From Bradyrhizobium commune (GTDB lineage Bacteria > Pseudomonadota > Alphaproteobacteria > Rhizobiales > Xanthobacteraceae): a stretch of DNA of 64,000 bases. The stretch covers positions 1-64,000 of the forward strand of contig NZ_CP061379.1 of NCBI RefSeq assembly GCF_015624505.1, given 5' to 3'. The stretch's first letter is position 1. The number at the start of each line of letters is the position of its first letter. Positions 11,402 through 19,672 of the stretch are shown piece after piece. The translations under genes were made by a program, and so were the position numbers. Below the pieces are notes generated by a model, which worked only from the letters and a program-made list of their open reading frames with translations, did no database searches and was not told the origin of the DNA.

Positions 11402-12697
11402 GTGGCGCCCATCCAATATATCGTCGAGGGCGGTCACCGGCTCTCGGGCTCGATCGAGCCGTCCGGCAACAAGAATTCGGCGCTCCCGATCATCGCGGCC
11501 GCGCTGCTCACCGAGCATCCGGTGACGCTCCAGAACGTGCCGAGGATCCGCGACACGGAGACGCTGGTCGAGCTGATCCGCTCGGTCGGCGCGTCGGCGG
11601 AATGGAGCTCGCGCAATACGCTCGTGATCCATGCCAAGAGCATCCGTGCCGCCGACCTCGATCCCGATCTCTGCGTCCGCATCCGCGCCTCGATCCTGCT
11701 CGCAGGTCCCCTGCTCGCCCGCTGCGGCGAGGTGATGCTGCCGCCGCCCGGCGGCGACGTCATCGGCCGGCGCCGGCTCGACACCCATGTGCTGGCGCTG
11801 GAGCAGCTGGGCGCAAAGGTCACTGCGACCGACCGGCTTGAATTCCGCGCGCCAAAGCTCACCGGCGCCGACGTATTCCTGGACGAGCCGAGCGTCACCG
11901 CGACCGAGAACGCGCTGGTTGCGGCGGTCGCGGCCGACGGCGTCACTTACTTGCGCAACGCGGCCTCCGAGCCGCACGTGCAGGACCTCGCCAATTTCCT
12001 GGTCGCGCTCGGCGCCAGAATCGAAGGCATCGGCACCAACACCATGGTGATCCATGGCCCGGCCACGCTGGGGGAAGCGACCTATGCGATCCAGCCCGAC
12101 CATATCGAGGTCGGCTCGCTGATCGGGCTTGCCGCGGTGACGCGCTCGCCGCTCCGCATCGTGCGCGCCGGCGTCGAGCATCTGCGCTCGATCCGCATGG
12201 GTTTCGAGCGGCTCGGCATCGTCTGCCGGGTCGAGGGCGACGATCTGATCGTGCCGTCGAACCAGACGCTGAAGATCCAGGACGATTTTGGCGGCCATGT
12301 GCCGAAGCTGGAGGACCAGCCCTGGCCGGCCTTCCCGGCCGATCTGATGTCGATTGCGATCGTCACCGCCACGCAATGCGAGGGCGTGATCCTGATGTTC
12401 GAGAAGATGTTCGAATCGCGGATGTTCTTCGTCGACAAGCTGATCGCGATGGGCGCGCGCATCGTGCTGTGCGACCCGCATCGCGCCATCATCGCAGGTC
12501 CGAGCCGCCTGCGCGGCGCCTCGATGATCTCGCCCGACATCCGCGCCGGCATGGCGATGCTGCTCGCCGCGGTCTGCGCCGAAGGCACTTCGACGATCAA
12601 CAACGCCGACCAGATCGAGCGCGGCTACGAGCGCATCGACGAACGGCTGAACGCGCTCGGCGCGAAGATCCGGCGCGTGCCGGAGCGGAAGGGTTGA
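11402..12697 (+). CDS. murA: UDP-N-acetylglucosamine 1-carboxyvinyltransferase (MurA), Asp variant
   Basis: MurA transfers enolpyruvate from PEP to UDP-GlcNAc, the first committed step of peptidoglycan synthesis in the cytoplasm. The 431-residue EPSP-synthase-fold protein starts at GTG and keeps the catalytic Lys in SGNKNSALP (Lys24), the Asp in PAFPADL (Asp314), Arg124 in the flexible loop and the RGYERID end motif. The loop reads PPGGDVIGRR, so the usual Cys (E. coli Cys115) is Asp119. Natural Asp variants in Mycobacterium and Chlamydia are active but insensitive to fosfomycin. It could be the main MurA or a second copy; the window cannot tell. Confidence 0.93.
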   Translation: MAPIQYIVEGGHRLSGSIEPSGNKNSALPIIAAALLTEHPVTLQNVPRIRDTETLVELIRSVGASAEWSSRNTLVIHAKSIRAADLDPDLCVRIRASILLAGPLLARCGEVMLPPPGGDVIGRRRLDTHVLALEQLGAKVTATDRLEFRAPKLTGADVFLDEPSVTATENALVAAVAADGVTYLRNAASEPHVQDLANFLVALGARIEGIGTNTMVIHGPATLGEATYAIQPDHIEVGSLIGLAAVTRSPLRIVRAGVEHLRSIRMGFERLGIVCRVEGDDLIVPSNQTLKIQDDFGGHVPKLEDQPWPAFPADLMSIAIVTATQCEGVILMFEKMFESRMFFVDKLIAMGARIVLCDPHRAIIAGPSRLRGASMISPDIRAGMAMLLAAVCAEGTSTINNADQIERGYERIDERLNALGAKIRRVPERKG

Positions 12698-12743
12698 AGG
12701 CTCTTTCCGTTCTCCCTTGCGGGAGAGCTCGCCGTAGCGACAG

Positions 12744-12843
12744 TATCGTAGGGTGGGCAAAGCGAAGCGTGCCCACCATTTCTTGCGAAGTCTTTGATCG
12801 ATGGTGGGCACGGCGCAAGTGCGCCTTTGCCCACCCTACGATT
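12744..12843. repeat. Large palindromic intergenic element, GTAGGGTGGGCAAAG family
   Basis: The outer arms TATCGTAGGGTGGGCAAAG (12744-12762) and CTTTGCCCACCCTACGA (from 12825) are inverted. The inner arms CGTGCCCACCAT (12768-12779) and ATGGTGGGCACG (12801-12812) are also inverted, giving a nested hairpin of about 100 bp. A short CTCCCTTGCGGGAGAG piece lies just before it near 12712. Confidence 0.85.
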
Positions 12844-12925
12844 CCGAGCTGGCGGATAGAGCCCCCTCACCCGTCTCGCTCTCGGGGCCATGCTTTCGAC
12901 GCGCGGCCGTGCTAATGAGCCCGCC

Positions 12926-14320
12926 ATGCTCGACACCATCCAACCCCATCCGCAGCCGCAAGCCGGCGTGCCGCAAAATCATCTCGCAGATGAACTCGTC
13001 GAGACGCTGCGACTGGCCGTGCCGATGATGCTGACGCAGCTCGGGCAGATGGCGATGATGACGACCGATCTGGCGCTGATCGGGCGGCTCGGCGAGGATG
13101 CGGTCGCGGCTGCGGCATTGGCGCACACGGTCTATTTCGTCAGCTTCACCTTCGGGCTCGGCCTCGTCGTCGCGGTGTCGCCGCTGGCCGCGCAGGCGTT
13201 TGGCGCCGGCGATGTCGGGCGGATGCGGCGATCTCTCCGCGTCGGCCTGTGGGTCTCGCTGCTGATCTCGCTGCCGATGATGGCCTCGCCGCTCTATGGC
13301 GAGCAGATTTTGTTGGCGCTAGGGCAGGCGCCGCAGTCTGCGCGTCTCGCCCAGCATTATCTGAACGGTCTCGCCTGGGGCATCGCGCCGGCGCTCGGCT
13401 TCGTCGCACTGCGCGGCCTGATGAGCGCGATGAACCGGCCGCAATCGCCGCTGTGGATCACGCTGGCCGCGATCCCCGCCAACGCCGCGCTGGTCTATGC
13501 GCTGATCCACGGCCTGTTTGGCCTGCCCGAGCTTGGGCTGCTCGGCGCAGGGCTTGCCACCACGCTGGTCAATCTCGGCACCTTCGTTGCCGCGCTCGCG
13601 ATCGTCGCATGGCGGAAGCCATTTGCCGGCTATCGCCCGCTCGCTCAACTCTGGCGCATCGACTGGCCGCTGCTGCGCGAGCTCGTCGTGCTCGGCGCGC
13701 CGATCTCGTTTGCGATGCTGATGGAATATGGCCTGTTCTCCTCGGCCGCGCTGCTGATGGGGCTGATCTCGACCACCGCCCTTGCCGCGCACCAGATCGC
13801 ACTCCAGGTCACCGCCGTGTTGTTCATGGTGCCGCTCGGCATCGGCATGGCAGCGACCGTGCGGGTCGGCCATGCTGTCGGCCGCAACGAGCCGGCCGCC
13901 GTGCGGCGCGCCGGCCTGGTCGCGGCGCTGCTCGGCATTGCCTTTGTCGCCGCGCTGACGATTGCCATCGTGCTCGGCCGCTACGCGCTGGGACGGCTGT
14001 TCTTCGGCGGCAGCGAGGCCAGCGCGCCAACGGTCGCGCTCACCGCAACACTTTTGCTGGTCGGCGCGACCTTCTTCATCGCCGACGCGCTCCAGACCAT
14101 CATGGGCGGCGCACTGCGCGGCCTCAATGACACCCAGATGACACTGGTGTTCGCGGCGATCGGCTATTGGTGCGTCGGCTTCCCGATCGCCTGGATGCTC
14201 GCCTTCCACGCCCATCTCGGCGCGGTCGGCGTCTGGATCGGACTGTCGATCGGATCGTTCGTCTATGCCGGGCTCTTGATCTTGCGCTTCCGGATGCTGA
14301 CGCGCAGACTGGCGGGATGA
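12926..14320 (+). CDS. MATE family multidrug efflux transporter
   Basis: A cation-coupled exporter of the MATE (NorM-like) family in the inner membrane. The roughly 464-residue protein has about twelve hydrophobic segments in two halves, starting with LAVPMMLTQLGQMAMMTTDLALIG, the typical first helix with a pseudo-repeat after residue 230 (VLGAPISFAMLMEYGLFS). ATG 12926 is chosen because homologues start shortly before the conserved first helix; an in-frame ATG at 12890 would add 12 residues. Its stop overlaps the next start (ATGA), coupling it to a DUF2867 gene. The substrate cannot be read from sequence. Confidence 0.92.
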   Translation: MLDTIQPHPQPQAGVPQNHLADELVETLRLAVPMMLTQLGQMAMMTTDLALIGRLGEDAVAAAALAHTVYFVSFTFGLGLVVAVSPLAAQAFGAGDVGRMRRSLRVGLWVSLLISLPMMASPLYGEQILLALGQAPQSARLAQHYLNGLAWGIAPALGFVALRGLMSAMNRPQSPLWITLAAIPANAALVYALIHGLFGLPELGLLGAGLATTLVNLGTFVAALAIVAWRKPFAGYRPLAQLWRIDWPLLRELVVLGAPISFAMLMEYGLFSSAALLMGLISTTALAAHQIALQVTAVLFMVPLGIGMAATVRVGHAVGRNEPAAVRRAGLVAALLGIAFVAALTIAIVLGRYALGRLFFGGSEASAPTVALTATLLLVGATFFIADALQTIMGGALRGLNDTQMTLVFAAIGYWCVGFPIAWMLAFHAHLGAVGVWIGLSIGSFVYAGLLILRFRMLTRRLAG

Positions 14321-14805
14321 CAGGATCCGTTCGTGAAATCACCCCTGATGTCGATGCCGGCATGGTGCTGTCAGGCGCGCAGTTCATCGACGCGTTTCGC
14401 GTCGAGGTCGGCACCACGCCATTGAGTGCCCGGGAGGCCTGCACCCGAATGGTGCTTCACGGACCGCGCTGGATCGATGCGCTGACGCGCCTGCGCAACG
14501 TCCTGGTGACGCCCTTTGGCTTGAAAAAATCGGGTGAAGGCGCCTACGCGCCCGGCGGCCTGATTGGCCTGTTCCCGGTGGTGAGCGAGACGCCGGAGCG
14601 TCTGGTCGCCGGCTTCGACGACTATCATCTCGATTTCCGTATCGTGGTCGACGTCGCCGGCGAAGCGACGCTTCGCCACGTCACCGTGACCACTCTGGTG
14701 AAAACGAACAATTTCCTCGGACGGACTTACCTCGCGCTCATCACGCCGTTCCATAAGCTCGTGGCACGTAGCATGATGGGATGCATCGTGGAGCCGGCGC
14801 GATGA
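14317..14805 (+). CDS. DUF2867 domain protein
   Basis: A 162-residue protein of the DUF2867 family, which has no established activity. The start ATG overlaps the MATE stop by four bases (ATGA), and its own stop overlaps the next gene in the same way. Visible family features are the central LKKSGEGAYAPGGLIGLFPV region, FDDYHLDFRIVVDV and the C-terminal TYLALITPFHKLVARSMM segment. No signal peptide or clear catalytic motif is visible. Translational coupling to a MATE exporter and a DsbA-fold isomerase suggests a shared small-molecule or redox task. Confidence 0.85.
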   Translation: MTGSVREITPDVDAGMVLSGAQFIDAFRVEVGTTPLSAREACTRMVLHGPRWIDALTRLRNVLVTPFGLKKSGEGAYAPGGLIGLFPVVSETPERLVAGFDDYHLDFRIVVDVAGEATLRHVTVTTLVKTNNFLGRTYLALITPFHKLVARSMMGCIVEPAR

Positions 14806-15452
14806 CGCTGTCTGTCGACCTGTTCTTTTCCTTTCGCAGCCCTTTCAGCTATCTGGCGCTGCCGAAGACATTGAAGCTGGTCGCGGACCATGATCTCGCG
14901 GTGAACCTGCGGCCGGTCTATCCGCTCGCGGTGCGCGTGCCCGGGTTCTTCAAGAAGGCCAGCCCGAACTTCATCCGCTATGTGGTGCTCGACAGCACGC
15001 GCGTGGCGCAGCACGAGGGCATTCCATTCCGCTTTCCGCGGCCCGATCCAATCGTCCAGGACAAGACGACGTTCGATGTTGCGGCTGAGCAGCCTTACAT
15101 CCACCGACTGACCCGGCTCGGCGCCATGGCACAGCTCGAAGGCCGCGCGCTCGCATTCACCAACGCGATCGCACGCGTGCTGTGGGACGGCTCGGTGGCG
15201 GGTTGGAACGAGGGCGATCACCTCGCGCGCGCCGCCGCGACAGCCGGCTTCGATCTCGCCGCGATGGACGTCGCGATCAGCGCCGATCCCGATCGCTACG
15301 AGCAGGTGATCGTCGAGAACGAAAAGGACCACGCGGCGAGCGGCCATTGGGGCGTGCCGACCTTCGTGTTCGAGAACGAGCCGTTCTTCGGCCAGGACCG
15401 CATCGATCTCCTGCTCTGGCGCTTGCAGGGCAAGGGGCTGGCGAAGCGGTAG
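14802..15452 (+). CDS. DsbA-fold / 2-hydroxychromene-2-carboxylate isomerase family protein
   Basis: A thioredoxin-fold protein of the kappa-class glutathione transferase / HCCA isomerase group, 216 residues. Ser in FFSFRSPFSYLA near the N-terminus sits where these enzymes keep the catalytic Ser instead of a CxxC. The C-terminal cis-Pro loop reads HWGVPTFVFENEPFFGQDRID, typical of the family. The start overlaps the DUF2867 stop (ATGA). Members isomerise aromatic-degradation intermediates or use glutathione; the actual substrate here is unknown. The following gene is convergent and begins directly after the stop. Confidence 0.88.
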   Translation: MTLSVDLFFSFRSPFSYLALPKTLKLVADHDLAVNLRPVYPLAVRVPGFFKKASPNFIRYVVLDSTRVAQHEGIPFRFPRPDPIVQDKTTFDVAAEQPYIHRLTRLGAMAQLEGRALAFTNAIARVLWDGSVAGWNEGDHLARAAATAGFDLAAMDVAISADPDRYEQVIVENEKDHAASGHWGVPTFVFENEPFFGQDRIDLLLWRLQGKGLAKR

Positions 15453-16568
15453 CTATTCCGCGACCTTCACCGGTCCATCGGCCGCGGCTTCCGACCATTC
15501 GCCCACGACGCGATCGAGATCGCAGAGATTCTGGTGCATCTGCTCCAGCGAGAAGCCGAGCGCGAAGAAGCGCTCGGCGGTGTCGCCGGGCTGGCCGCGG
15601 ATCAGGCCGTCCTGGCGCACCGCGGCGACCGCCTCGGCGTAATGCTGAAGCGCGACGTGGACCGGATGGATCGCCGGCGCGCCGGCGCCTTCGCGCAGGG
15701 CTGAAGCGGCTGAACGCAGGAAGCGCGCGATCACGGTCGAGACTTCGGTCAGCGGACCTGCGAGCCGCGTCTGCACCTCGACCGGCAGCGGCACCACGGT
15801 GGCGCGTCCGATCATCACGACGTCGTGGCGCAGCCGCAAAATCGTGCGCAGCAGCGGGCCGGTGTCGGGACCGCTCGACAGCCGCGCGGAGCGCTCGCGC
15901 TCGGCTTCTGCGCCGATCGCGTTCATGCCGACCATGGCGGTGCCGATGCCGTCCTGGATCCGGTGCAGCGCGTCGTTGTCGCGGCCGCGCGTCAGACCGG
16001 CGAGCAGCTCGGTGAAGGCATCCGCGATCAGTTCGAGCAGTTTTGCCGCGCTGGCGCGGATCTGCCGCACCGCGCGCGACGGCAAGACCAGGAAGGAGAC
16101 GAGCAATCCCGTGATGGCACCGACGCCGACCTCGCTGATGCGATCAATCGCCGAGGTCAAGGGATCGGAATGATGCATGGTCGGAACCAGCAGCACGATG
16201 ATGGCGGTCACGGTGGCCGAGTTGAGACTCGGATTGATCGCGGCGATGAAGGCGAGCGGCGCGACTGCGAGCACCAGCAGCGCCAGCAGGCCGGCTTCGC
16301 TGGAATAGTGCAGCAGAATGGCGATGGCGCCGCCATAGAGGGCGCCGCCGATGGTGCCGAGCATGTAGTCGCGCGTCGCCTTCAGCGAGCGACCGACACT
16401 CATCTGGGTCACGATCAGCGAGGTCAGCACCGCCCAGAGCGGCAGCAACAGATGCAGCGCGGTCGCGATCACATAGGCCGCCACAGCCGCCACCGTGACC
16501 CGGATCGCCAGCCCCAATTGCGTCCGCCGCGACCGGATCCGCTCGAACAGCTGCTTTGCGAAGGCCAT
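15453..16568 (-). CDS. FUSC family aromatic-acid-exporter-like membrane protein
   Basis: An inner-membrane protein of the FUSC / ArAE group (fusaric acid resistance-like), 371 residues. ATG at 16568 (MAFAKQLFERIRSRR) is preferred over more distal starts because the membrane domain follows at once. About six hydrophobic segments occupy residues 20-180, including LLLPLWAVLTSLIVTQMS and the family stretch SVGRSLKATRDYMLGTIGGALYGG. The remaining half is a soluble, helical domain. Members are proposed to export aromatic acids or other organic anions; the substrate is unknown. It is convergent with the DsbA-fold gene, with no spacer. Confidence 0.87.
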   Translation of the reverse strand: MAFAKQLFERIRSRRTQLGLAIRVTVAAVAAYVIATALHLLLPLWAVLTSLIVTQMSVGRSLKATRDYMLGTIGGALYGGAIAILLHYSSEAGLLALLVLAVAPLAFIAAINPSLNSATVTAIIVLLVPTMHHSDPLTSAIDRISEVGVGAITGLLVSFLVLPSRAVRQIRASAAKLLELIADAFTELLAGLTRGRDNDALHRIQDGIGTAMVGMNAIGAEAERERSARLSSGPDTGPLLRTILRLRHDVVMIGRATVVPLPVEVQTRLAGPLTEVSTVIARFLRSAASALREGAGAPAIHPVHVALQHYAEAVAAVRQDGLIRGQPGDTAERFFALGFSLEQMHQNLCDLDRVVGEWSEAAADGPVKVAE

Positions 16569-16686
16569 CGTCAAACTATCCCAATCCCCGTAACCAGCCA
16601 AAAGCATAGCTGATGCCCGCGGCCCCATGGCCGCTTGAAAGGCGAAATCAGCCCGCCTAACTTGCCGGCCAAAACGAGGAAACACG

Positions 16687-18057
16687 ATGGCCCACGAAAC
16701 CGCAACGCTCGCCGCCTATGTCGCAAACCTGAAATTCGCCGATATTCCGGCGGAGGTGCTGGATCGCGCCAAGGTGCTGACGCTGGATTTCCTCGGCAGC
16801 GCGATCCGGGCGAGGTCAGAGGCGGAATCGACCCCGTCGCTGCTGAAGATGCTGGAAGCACTGGCGCTCGACACCAAGGGTGACTCCACCGTATTCGGCG
16901 ATGCCAAGACCTGGACGCCCGCGGTGGCTGCCCTCCTCAACGGTGCGCTCGGCCATTCCCTCGACTTCGACGATACGCATGCCGATTCCTCGCTGCATCC
17001 GAGCGCGCCGGTGGTCCCGGCCGCGTTCGCCGTCGGCGAGATGGTCGGTGCTTCCGGCCGTGACGTGTTGACCGCGATCGTCGCGGGCTACGAGGTCTGC
17101 TGCCGGCTCGGCAACGCACTCGACCCGACCTCGCATTATGCCCGCGGTTTTCATCCGACTGCGACCGCCGGCACCTATGGTTCGGCCGCGGCGGCTGCAA
17201 AGCTGTTCGGCCTTTCGGAGACACAGATCGTCGCCGCCTTCGGCGTCGCCGGCAGCCAGGCAGCGGGCTCGCTGCAATTTTTGATGAACGGCGCCTGGAA
17301 CAAGCGCTACCAGGTCGGCGCCGCCGCGATGAACGGCGTGATCGCCGCGACGCTCGCGCGCAACGATTTCGTCGGCGCGACCGAATCGGTCGAGGGCAAG
17401 CATGGCCTGCTCGCCGGCTACACCGACGACGCGCATCCCGAGAAGGTGGTGGCCGGCCTCGGCAAGACCTATGAGACCATGAAGATCGGCGTGAAGCCGT
17501 ATCCGAGCTGCCGCTACACCCACGCCGCGATCGACGCGCTGATCGCGATGCGGCGCGAGCACAATCTGACGCCCGATCAGGTCAAGCGCGTCGAGATCGG
17601 GCTGCATCGGAACGGCATCACGCTGACCGGCGACGCCGCGACCAAGCGGCATCCGACATCGATCGTCGGCGGCCAGTTCTCGATGTTCTTCACCGGCGCG
17701 CTCGCGCTCGACCAGGGCTCGTTCGGCTGGGACGATTACAACCGTCTCGGCGATGCCGAGATCGACGCCCTCGCCGACAAGTTCGACGTGGTGCAGGACG
17801 ATCGCTTGGAGGTCGGCCGCACCCATCCCTTTGGTGCACGCGTCAGCATCACCACGGATGACGGCGTGCATGAGCGGCTCTACGCCGATCCGTCCGGAGA
17901 GCCGAATTCGTTCCCCGACGCGCAGGCGATGCAGCAGAAGTTTCTGACGCTGGCGCGGCCCGTGCTGAATGCACGGGCCGACAAGCTCGCCGATGCGATC
18001 ATGACGCTGGAGCGGTTCGATCGCGTGGCTAAGGCGACGGAGCTGGGAAGGCAGTAG
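16687..18057 (+). CDS. MmgE/PrpD family protein
   Basis: A cytosolic protein of the MmgE/PrpD fold, 456 residues, the usual length. The family includes 2-methylcitrate dehydratase, cis-aconitate decarboxylase and iminodisuccinate epimerase. Signature stretches are GHSLDFDDTH (about 95-104), GYEVCCRLG, GFHPTATAGTYGSAAAAAKL and KPYPSCRYTHAAID, which hold the conserved Asp, His and Lys residues of the active site. It stands alone and is divergent from the FUSC gene. No prpB or prpC is nearby, so a methylcitrate role is not supported by context. Confidence 0.9.
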   Translation: MAHETATLAAYVANLKFADIPAEVLDRAKVLTLDFLGSAIRARSEAESTPSLLKMLEALALDTKGDSTVFGDAKTWTPAVAALLNGALGHSLDFDDTHADSSLHPSAPVVPAAFAVGEMVGASGRDVLTAIVAGYEVCCRLGNALDPTSHYARGFHPTATAGTYGSAAAAAKLFGLSETQIVAAFGVAGSQAAGSLQFLMNGAWNKRYQVGAAAMNGVIAATLARNDFVGATESVEGKHGLLAGYTDDAHPEKVVAGLGKTYETMKIGVKPYPSCRYTHAAIDALIAMRREHNLTPDQVKRVEIGLHRNGITLTGDAATKRHPTSIVGGQFSMFFTGALALDQGSFGWDDYNRLGDAEIDALADKFDVVQDDRLEVGRTHPFGARVSITTDDGVHERLYADPSGEPNSFPDAQAMQQKFLTLARPVLNARADKLADAIMTLERFDRVAKATELGRQ

Positions 18058-18068
18058 ACCTCTCTTCT

Positions 18069-18096
18069 CCCTCCCCCCGTTCTTACGGGGAGAGGT
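18069..18096. repeat. Short CTCCCC hairpin between convergent genes
   Basis: CTCCCCCCGT and ACGGGGAGAG arms lie between the convergent PrpD and hydrolase stops. It is a reduced copy of the CCCTCTCCC repeat family and may serve as a two-way terminator. Confidence 0.6.
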
Positions 18097-18100
18097 TAAG

Positions 18101-19528
18101 TCAATTCGCTCCAGCCAGCTTCCCCGTCTCGCGCGTTGTCGCAACCACATCGCGCACGAGATCGAACACGCCATCCCCTTCCGGCGGCACGTTCGGCGAA
18201 CGACCCATCCGCACGATCACCAGTTTCTCCGAGGGAATGATGATCGTGTACTGCCCGATCGTGCCCTTGGCGAAGAACGCATCGCGGGGCCAGCTATGTT
18301 TGATGCGAAAATTCGCGCCAAAGCTGTCGCCCTGGTTGGTCCAGAAGCCGGCGCCGATGCCGACCCAGGCATTTGGCGTCGCCGTCGCCGAATAATTCAC
18401 CCAGCCCTCGGGCAAAATGCGCTTGCCGCCGGCGACGCCGTCATTGAGATACAGCTGGCCGAAGCGCGCCCAGTCGCGCGCGGACGCCAGCATCTTGCTT
18501 GAGCCTTCGATCGTGCCGGCACCGTCGAGCTGGAGCGTGACGTGATTCATGCCGAGCGGCGCGAACAACTCGTGGTGCGCAAAGCGCAGTGCATCTTCGG
18601 GTTTGCCGCCGGCGGCATTGCGGATCAGATGCGCAAGCATGATGGTATTGCCGTCGTGATACTTCCACACCGTGCCCGGCGCGGTTGCAAGCGGCATGCT
18701 CGCGGCATAGGTCGCCATGTCGTCTTCCGCGAATTTCATGACATTGACCGGTTCGAGCGCGGAGCCGAGCGAGGCCTGCAACGAGCTTCCGAGCGCAATT
18801 CCTGCGGTGTGACGCAGCAACTGATCGACGGTGATGGCATGACGCGGATCGTCGGGATTTTGCCAGGCCGCAACTGGCGCGGGCCCATCAAGCTTGAGTT
18901 TGCCCTGGCGCACGAGAATGCCTGTCAGCGCCGACATCACCGACTTCGTCATGGAGAAGCCGAGCAGCTGCGTCTCCGGCCCGACACCATCGGCATAGCG
19001 CTCGGCGATGATGCGGCCGGCCTTCATGATCACGACCGCGCGGGTGCGGCGGTAGGGCGGCTGCGCGGGCTCGGTGAAGGCACGGTCGAGCGCGGCGGAC
19101 AGTCCCTCGCTTTGCGGCGGCACGGGTTCCGGGCCGGCGATCTCGGGTAACAACGCTGGCTGTTTCTCGTCAGGCGGCAACGCGACGGCGACGATCCCCT
19201 GGCCGTGCTCGAGGGTACAGCCGAGGCCCTCGCGATAGACCGCATGGCTGCGGCCGATACCGAACAGCGTCACCGTGACGTCCTTGCGGGCGCGATCGAC
19301 CTGATAGTCCATCGCCCAGGTCAGGAGGCCCACGCCCGGCATCGCATCGGTGGTCTCGGCGAGGTTGCGGCTGGGATCGAGGCCGGAGACGAACGTCTCC
19401 GAGCAGATCGTGTCGGCGATGAAGCCGGTCGCGACCTTCGGCACGTCGCGGGCCCGGGCCGCGCCGAGCGCGAGGCCGGCGGCGACGATGGTGGTGGTGA
19501 GGAGGACGATCTTGCGGCGGCGGGTCAC
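18101..19528 (-). CDS. Exported serine hydrolase, beta-lactamase/esterase fold
   Basis: A periplasmic hydrolase of the class C beta-lactamase / penicillin-binding esterase family, 475 residues. It has an N-terminal signal (MTRRRK then a hydrophobic stretch to about 26). The catalytic SxxK motif is SMTK at 192-195, and a YxxxN-like motif (KYHDGN) lies near 290. The first 130 residues carry an extra domain with Cys42 and Cys104 that is not part of the hydrolase core. Substrates in this family range from peptides to esters, so resistance cannot be claimed. An AraC regulator lies upstream on the same strand, 144 bp away. Confidence 0.88.
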   Translation of the reverse strand: MTRRRKIVLLTTTIVAAGLALGAARARDVPKVATGFIADTICSETFVSGLDPSRNLAETTDAMPGVGLLTWAMDYQVDRARKDVTVTLFGIGRSHAVYREGLGCTLEHGQGIVAVALPPDEKQPALLPEIAGPEPVPPQSEGLSAALDRAFTEPAQPPYRRTRAVVIMKAGRIIAERYADGVGPETQLLGFSMTKSVMSALTGILVRQGKLKLDGPAPVAAWQNPDDPRHAITVDQLLRHTAGIALGSSLQASLGSALEPVNVMKFAEDDMATYAASMPLATAPGTVWKYHDGNTIMLAHLIRNAAGGKPEDALRFAHHELFAPLGMNHVTLQLDGAGTIEGSSKMLASARDWARFGQLYLNDGVAGGKRILPEGWVNYSATATPNAWVGIGAGFWTNQGDSFGANFRIKHSWPRDAFFAKGTIGQYTIIIPSEKLVIVRMGRSPNVPPEGDGVFDLVRDVVATTRETGKLAGAN

Positions 19529-19672
19529 GGGCTTTCTCCAGCTTCAGGGGCGTGGTGGAGAGGAAGCCGGATACGGGCGACGCGCGCTCGCCGGATTTGG
19601 AAAACGGCCGCATCGAAACTGACCGGGGCTAGCCGATTCCAAAATTATCCCGTGATTTCAATAGCCTAAAAA

